A stretch of 64,000 nt of DNA from Odontesthes bonariensis (Eukaryota; Chordata; Actinopteri; Atheriniformes; Atherinopsidae), in the NCBI RefSeq assembly GCF_027942865.1, contig NC_134509.1:27474197-27538196 (forward strand). Reading direction: 5' to 3'. The position numbers and the translations under genes are program-made. Shown piece by piece: positions 61,487-64,000 of the stretch (positions within the stretch are counted from its first letter, which is position 1; each line of letters opens with the position of its first letter). The notes beneath the pieces are model-generated. The model saw nothing but the letters and a program-made list of their open reading frames with translations, ran no database searches and was not told where the DNA came from.

Positions 61487-63197
61487 ATATATCAGTTAAG
61501 AAGAGGTACATTAATGAGAACACAAGTGCTCAGTTTAGGGAGGCCATAGCTATGTTACCAACAATGAGCCGGTTGAAGGACTGCTGGATCATTTTAACTT
61601 GAAAATTTTTAATGTAATGGAAGCTGTTGCACCGATAAGAATCAAGAGCACCTTGATCAAACAGAAAACCCCATGGAGAAACACCACTACGGTCAAAAAC
61701 CTGAAAAGAGAATGCAGGAAAGCTGAATGTAAATGGAGGAAAACAAAGCTTCAGATTCACTATGAGCTGTACAAAGAAAGCCTGCGTAGTCATAACAATG
61801 AGCTGTGCAAGGCCAGACAGCTGCATTTATCTGAAATGATTAATAAGAATGTCAACAATTCTCGAACTCTGTTTGCTATGGTTGAAATACTCACAAATCC
61901 TCCTAAACAGTCAAACCCAGACCTCCTTTCCACTGAGAAATGCAACAAATTTGCCAACTTTTTTAGCCAAAAAATCAAAACAATTAGACAAAACATTCAC
62001 GCAACACAGACAAACAAGAAAACTAATCTGTGTCTAAAACCTAGAAATAACTCTGACGTTATGTCACAATTTAATATTGTTAATTTAAAAATCCTAGAGG
62101 AAACAGTTCGGCATCTGAAATCAACAACTTGTTCTCTGGACATAATACCATCCGACTTTTTAAAAACTGTTTTTACCTCAGTAGAAAGTGATCTCCTACG
62201 AATAGTTAACAGCTCACTGGCATCAGGCATTTTTCCCAAGTCACTAAAGACAGCTGCCATTAGGCCACTCCTAAAGAAGAGAACTCTAGACGCCTCTATG
62301 ATGAACAACTACAGACCTGTCTCTAATCTCTCTTTTATATCTAAGATTATTGAGAAAGTTGTATTTAACCAGCTCAACGACTTTCTGAATGAAAGTGGAA
62401 GTCTTGATAACTTTCAATCAGGCTTCAGACGTCATCACAGCACTGAAACAGCTCTGGTCAAAGTGTTAAACGACATCAGGTTGAATACTGATTCTGGTAA
62501 TGTTTCAGTCCTGGTTCTGTTGGACCTCAGCGCTGCGTTTGATACTGTAGATCACAGAATCCTGTTGCACAGGCTAGAAAACTGGGTTGGACTTTCTGGA
62601 GCGGTCCTTAACTGGTTCAGGTCCTACTTAGAAGGCCGGAGTTATTTTGTTACAATTGGCAGCTATGAATCTGAGCGAGTGGCCATGACTTATGGAGTCC
62701 CCCATGGGTCAATTCTTGGACCTCTTCTGTTTAACTTGTATATGCTCCCTTTGGGTCAGATATTGCAGAACTTTAACATCAATTATCACAGTTATGCAGA
62801 CGATACACAACTTTATGTGTCTCTGTCACCGGACGACTGCAGCCCACGAGACGTACTGTGTCAGTGTCTGGAGGAAATAAACACCTGGATGAGAGACAAT
62901 TTTCTACAATTAAATGAAGACAAAACTGAGATCATTCTGTTTGGTAGCAAAGAGAAGAGGGTCAGCGTTGGTAAATATCTTGAGACTCGGGACCTTACAA
63001 TCAATGACCAGGTTCGGAACCTCGGAGTGTTGATAGACTCAGATCTGACTTTCAGCAGCCACATCAAAGCTGTCACCAAGGCAGCTTTTTACCACCTCAG
63101 AAACATCAACAGAATTAAAGGTTTCCTCTCCCAAAAAGACCAGGAGAAACTCATCCATGCATTCATCTCCAGTAGACTCGATTACTGTAATGCTCTT
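61487..63197 (+). mobile_element. L2-like LINE, reverse-transcriptase part, cut by an LTR element
   Basis: The ORF reads through about 530 residues of ORF2. Visible are VSNLSFISKIIEKVVFNQL, FQSGFRRHHSTETALVKVL, VLLDLSAAFDTVDHR, GVPHGSILGP and the catalytic HSYADDTQLY, then [12 protein letters not shown] and [10 protein letters not shown]. This order is that of the CR1/L2 clade. The endonuclease domain is missing, and a frame change lies near 61,563, before the main ORF. PQG in the RT is PHG. At 63,197 the match ends inside TAATGCTCTT, where the 7.8-kb copy continues with TTAACTGG. An LTR starts there. It is an inactive copy. Confidence 0.9.
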
Positions 63198-63541
63198 TGT
63201 GGAGGGGGGCGTGGTGCATCAGGTGCAGAGGAGAGGTGGGAAGGGCTCAGAGGACAGGGGGAGGGGAGATGATGGGCACATCTGCACATCATCAGCTAAT
63301 CATTCTCCCCTTTATCAGTAGCGTGCTGGTTTGGGCTGGGAGAGAGAGAACCAGGAGATGACCTGTCGGAGGGACGACAGGGGAGAGGAGAGCGGAGAGC
63401 AGAGAGTGGAGAGCAGAGGGTGGGAAAAACCCTGGATTACCCTCGTGAGCCTGAGTTGACGAAAAGATAAATAAAAGGTTAACTCACACCAAGTGGTCTG
63501 CATATCTGTTGGGGAACCCACGGTGGCACAAACCTGCCACA
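63198..63541 (+). mobile_element. 5' LTR of a Ty3/Gypsy-type retrotransposon
   Basis: A 344-bp block begins TGTGGAGGG and ends CCTGCCACA, the TG...CA form of LTR ends. It interrupts the LINE precisely. AATAAA is at 63470-63475. Two bases after it lies the primer-binding site. The 3' LTR is outside the window, so the target duplication cannot be checked. Confidence 0.75.
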
Positions 63542-63543
63542 AC

Positions 63544-63554
63544 TGGCGCCCAAC
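63544..63554 (+). promoter_or_regulatory. Primer-binding site TGGCGCCCAAC
   Basis: The 11 bases complement the 3' end of a tRNA-Lys type (…GTTGGGCGCCA) as known from several retroelements. They sit directly after the LTR. Confidence 0.65.
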
Positions 63555-63568
63555 ATAACCCTGACAGG

Positions 63569-64000
63569 ATGACAGAGCCACAGCAGCCGGTGACGGCGCT
63601 CGCGGGGATGCTGAGGGAAGTGGCCAGGATGAGCCACGACCAGGCCGCTGCAAACAGGCAGCACCTGACGGCCCTTCATAACCAGGCGGAAAAACAGACA
63701 CGCCTGCTGGAGGCGATGTTGTCCCAGACAGAGGCAAGGGCACCGGGGCCCTCACTCTCTGGGATGACCATCCTGAAGATGACTGCGGAGGATGACCCGC
63801 AGTCATACATAGATATGTTTGAGGCGACGGCAACGGCGTGTGGCTGGCCCGCAGCGGAGTGGCCGGTGCGCTTGTTGCCACTGTTGTCGGGGGAGGCGCA
63901 GACAGCGGCGCTCTGCCTGCCAGCCTCCAGCCGAGGGCGGTACCGAGAGGTGAAGCGGGCCGTCCTGGATCGACTTGGCTGCTCCACGGAGGACCATCGG
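63569..64000 (+). CDS. gag of LTR retrotransposon, SCAN-like (3' partial)
   Basis: ATG at 63569 opens a frame of 144 codons that has no stop before the window end. The N-terminus (MTEPQQPVTALAGMLREVARM) forms a probable coiled-coil up to LLEAMLSQTE. It is followed by LKMTAEDDPQSYIDMFE and WPAAEWPVRLLPLLSGEAQTAA, then YREVKRAVLDRLG. The last block has the layout of the SCAN/gag capsid-like fold, in keeping with the known origin of SCAN from Gypsy gag. The GC-rich composition differs from the surrounding DNA. The frame is intact, so insertion is probably recent. Confidence 0.8.
   Translation, partial: MTEPQQPVTALAGMLREVARMSHDQAAANRQHLTALHNQAEKQTRLLEAMLSQTEARAPGPSLSGMTILKMTAEDDPQSYIDMFEATATACGWPAAEWPVRLLPLLSGEAQTAALCLPASSRGRYREVKRAVLDRLGCSTEDHR

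Noticed and set aside
61599-63272. 557-residue ORF as a host protein-coding gene
   Set aside because: It is LINE reverse transcriptase up to 63,197; the last 25 residues are LTR sequence read by chance.
63315-63997. Minus-strand ORFs of up to 188 residues at the window end
   Set aside because: They are shadows of the GC-rich LTR and gag on the + strand; the Pro/Ser-rich frames carry no domain.

Overview
This is a window of a ray-finned (teleost, probably percomorph) fish genome. The genes have introns with GT/AG junctions. The conserved proteins match vertebrate families, and the repeats are typical of fish: L2-like LINEs, hAT and Harbinger-like DNA elements, and a tRNA-derived SINE. I cannot name the species.

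Positions 1-24,440 hold a block conserved with human 19p13: the last two exons of ndufb7 (+), tecr (-, 12 coding exons, 2,047-19,049) and dnajb1 (+, 3 exons). ndufb7 and tecr converge; tecr and dnajb1 diverge. tecr has two alternative N-terminal exons. Its long introns have collected mobile DNA: a hAT element nested in a Harbinger-like element, a 3' LINE fragment and a diverged tandem repeat. A possible small two-exon peptide gene lies on the opposite strand inside the first tecr intron.

Positions 27,096-55,078 hold a head-to-tail array of five single-pass immunoglobulin receptor genes of the CMRF35-like/CD300/pIgR type, all on the + strand. Each runs signal exon, V-type Ig exon(s) with phase-1 junctions, stalk, transmembrane exon and Tyr-containing tail. 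The tails differ. Receptors 1, 3, 4 and 5 carry ITIM-type motifs. Receptor 2 has YxN motifs and receptor 3 also has a YxxM motif. None has a charged residue in its transmembrane helix, so all look self-signalling and mostly inhibitory. Two of the five promoter regions show a PU.1-like site, which would fit myeloid expression. dnajb1, by contrast, has a heat-shock element and TATA box.

Positions 55,200-64,000 are mainly mobile DNA. They include a 1,770-bp hAT-like element with a perfect 8-bp target duplication, and an unusual 975-bp inverted-repeat element with repeated GTCGTTTAGGCC boxes. A 5'-truncated L2-like LINE follows. It is cut by the LTR of a Ty3/Gypsy-type retrotransposon whose gag runs off the window end. 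I see no rRNA, tRNA gene or CRISPR array.
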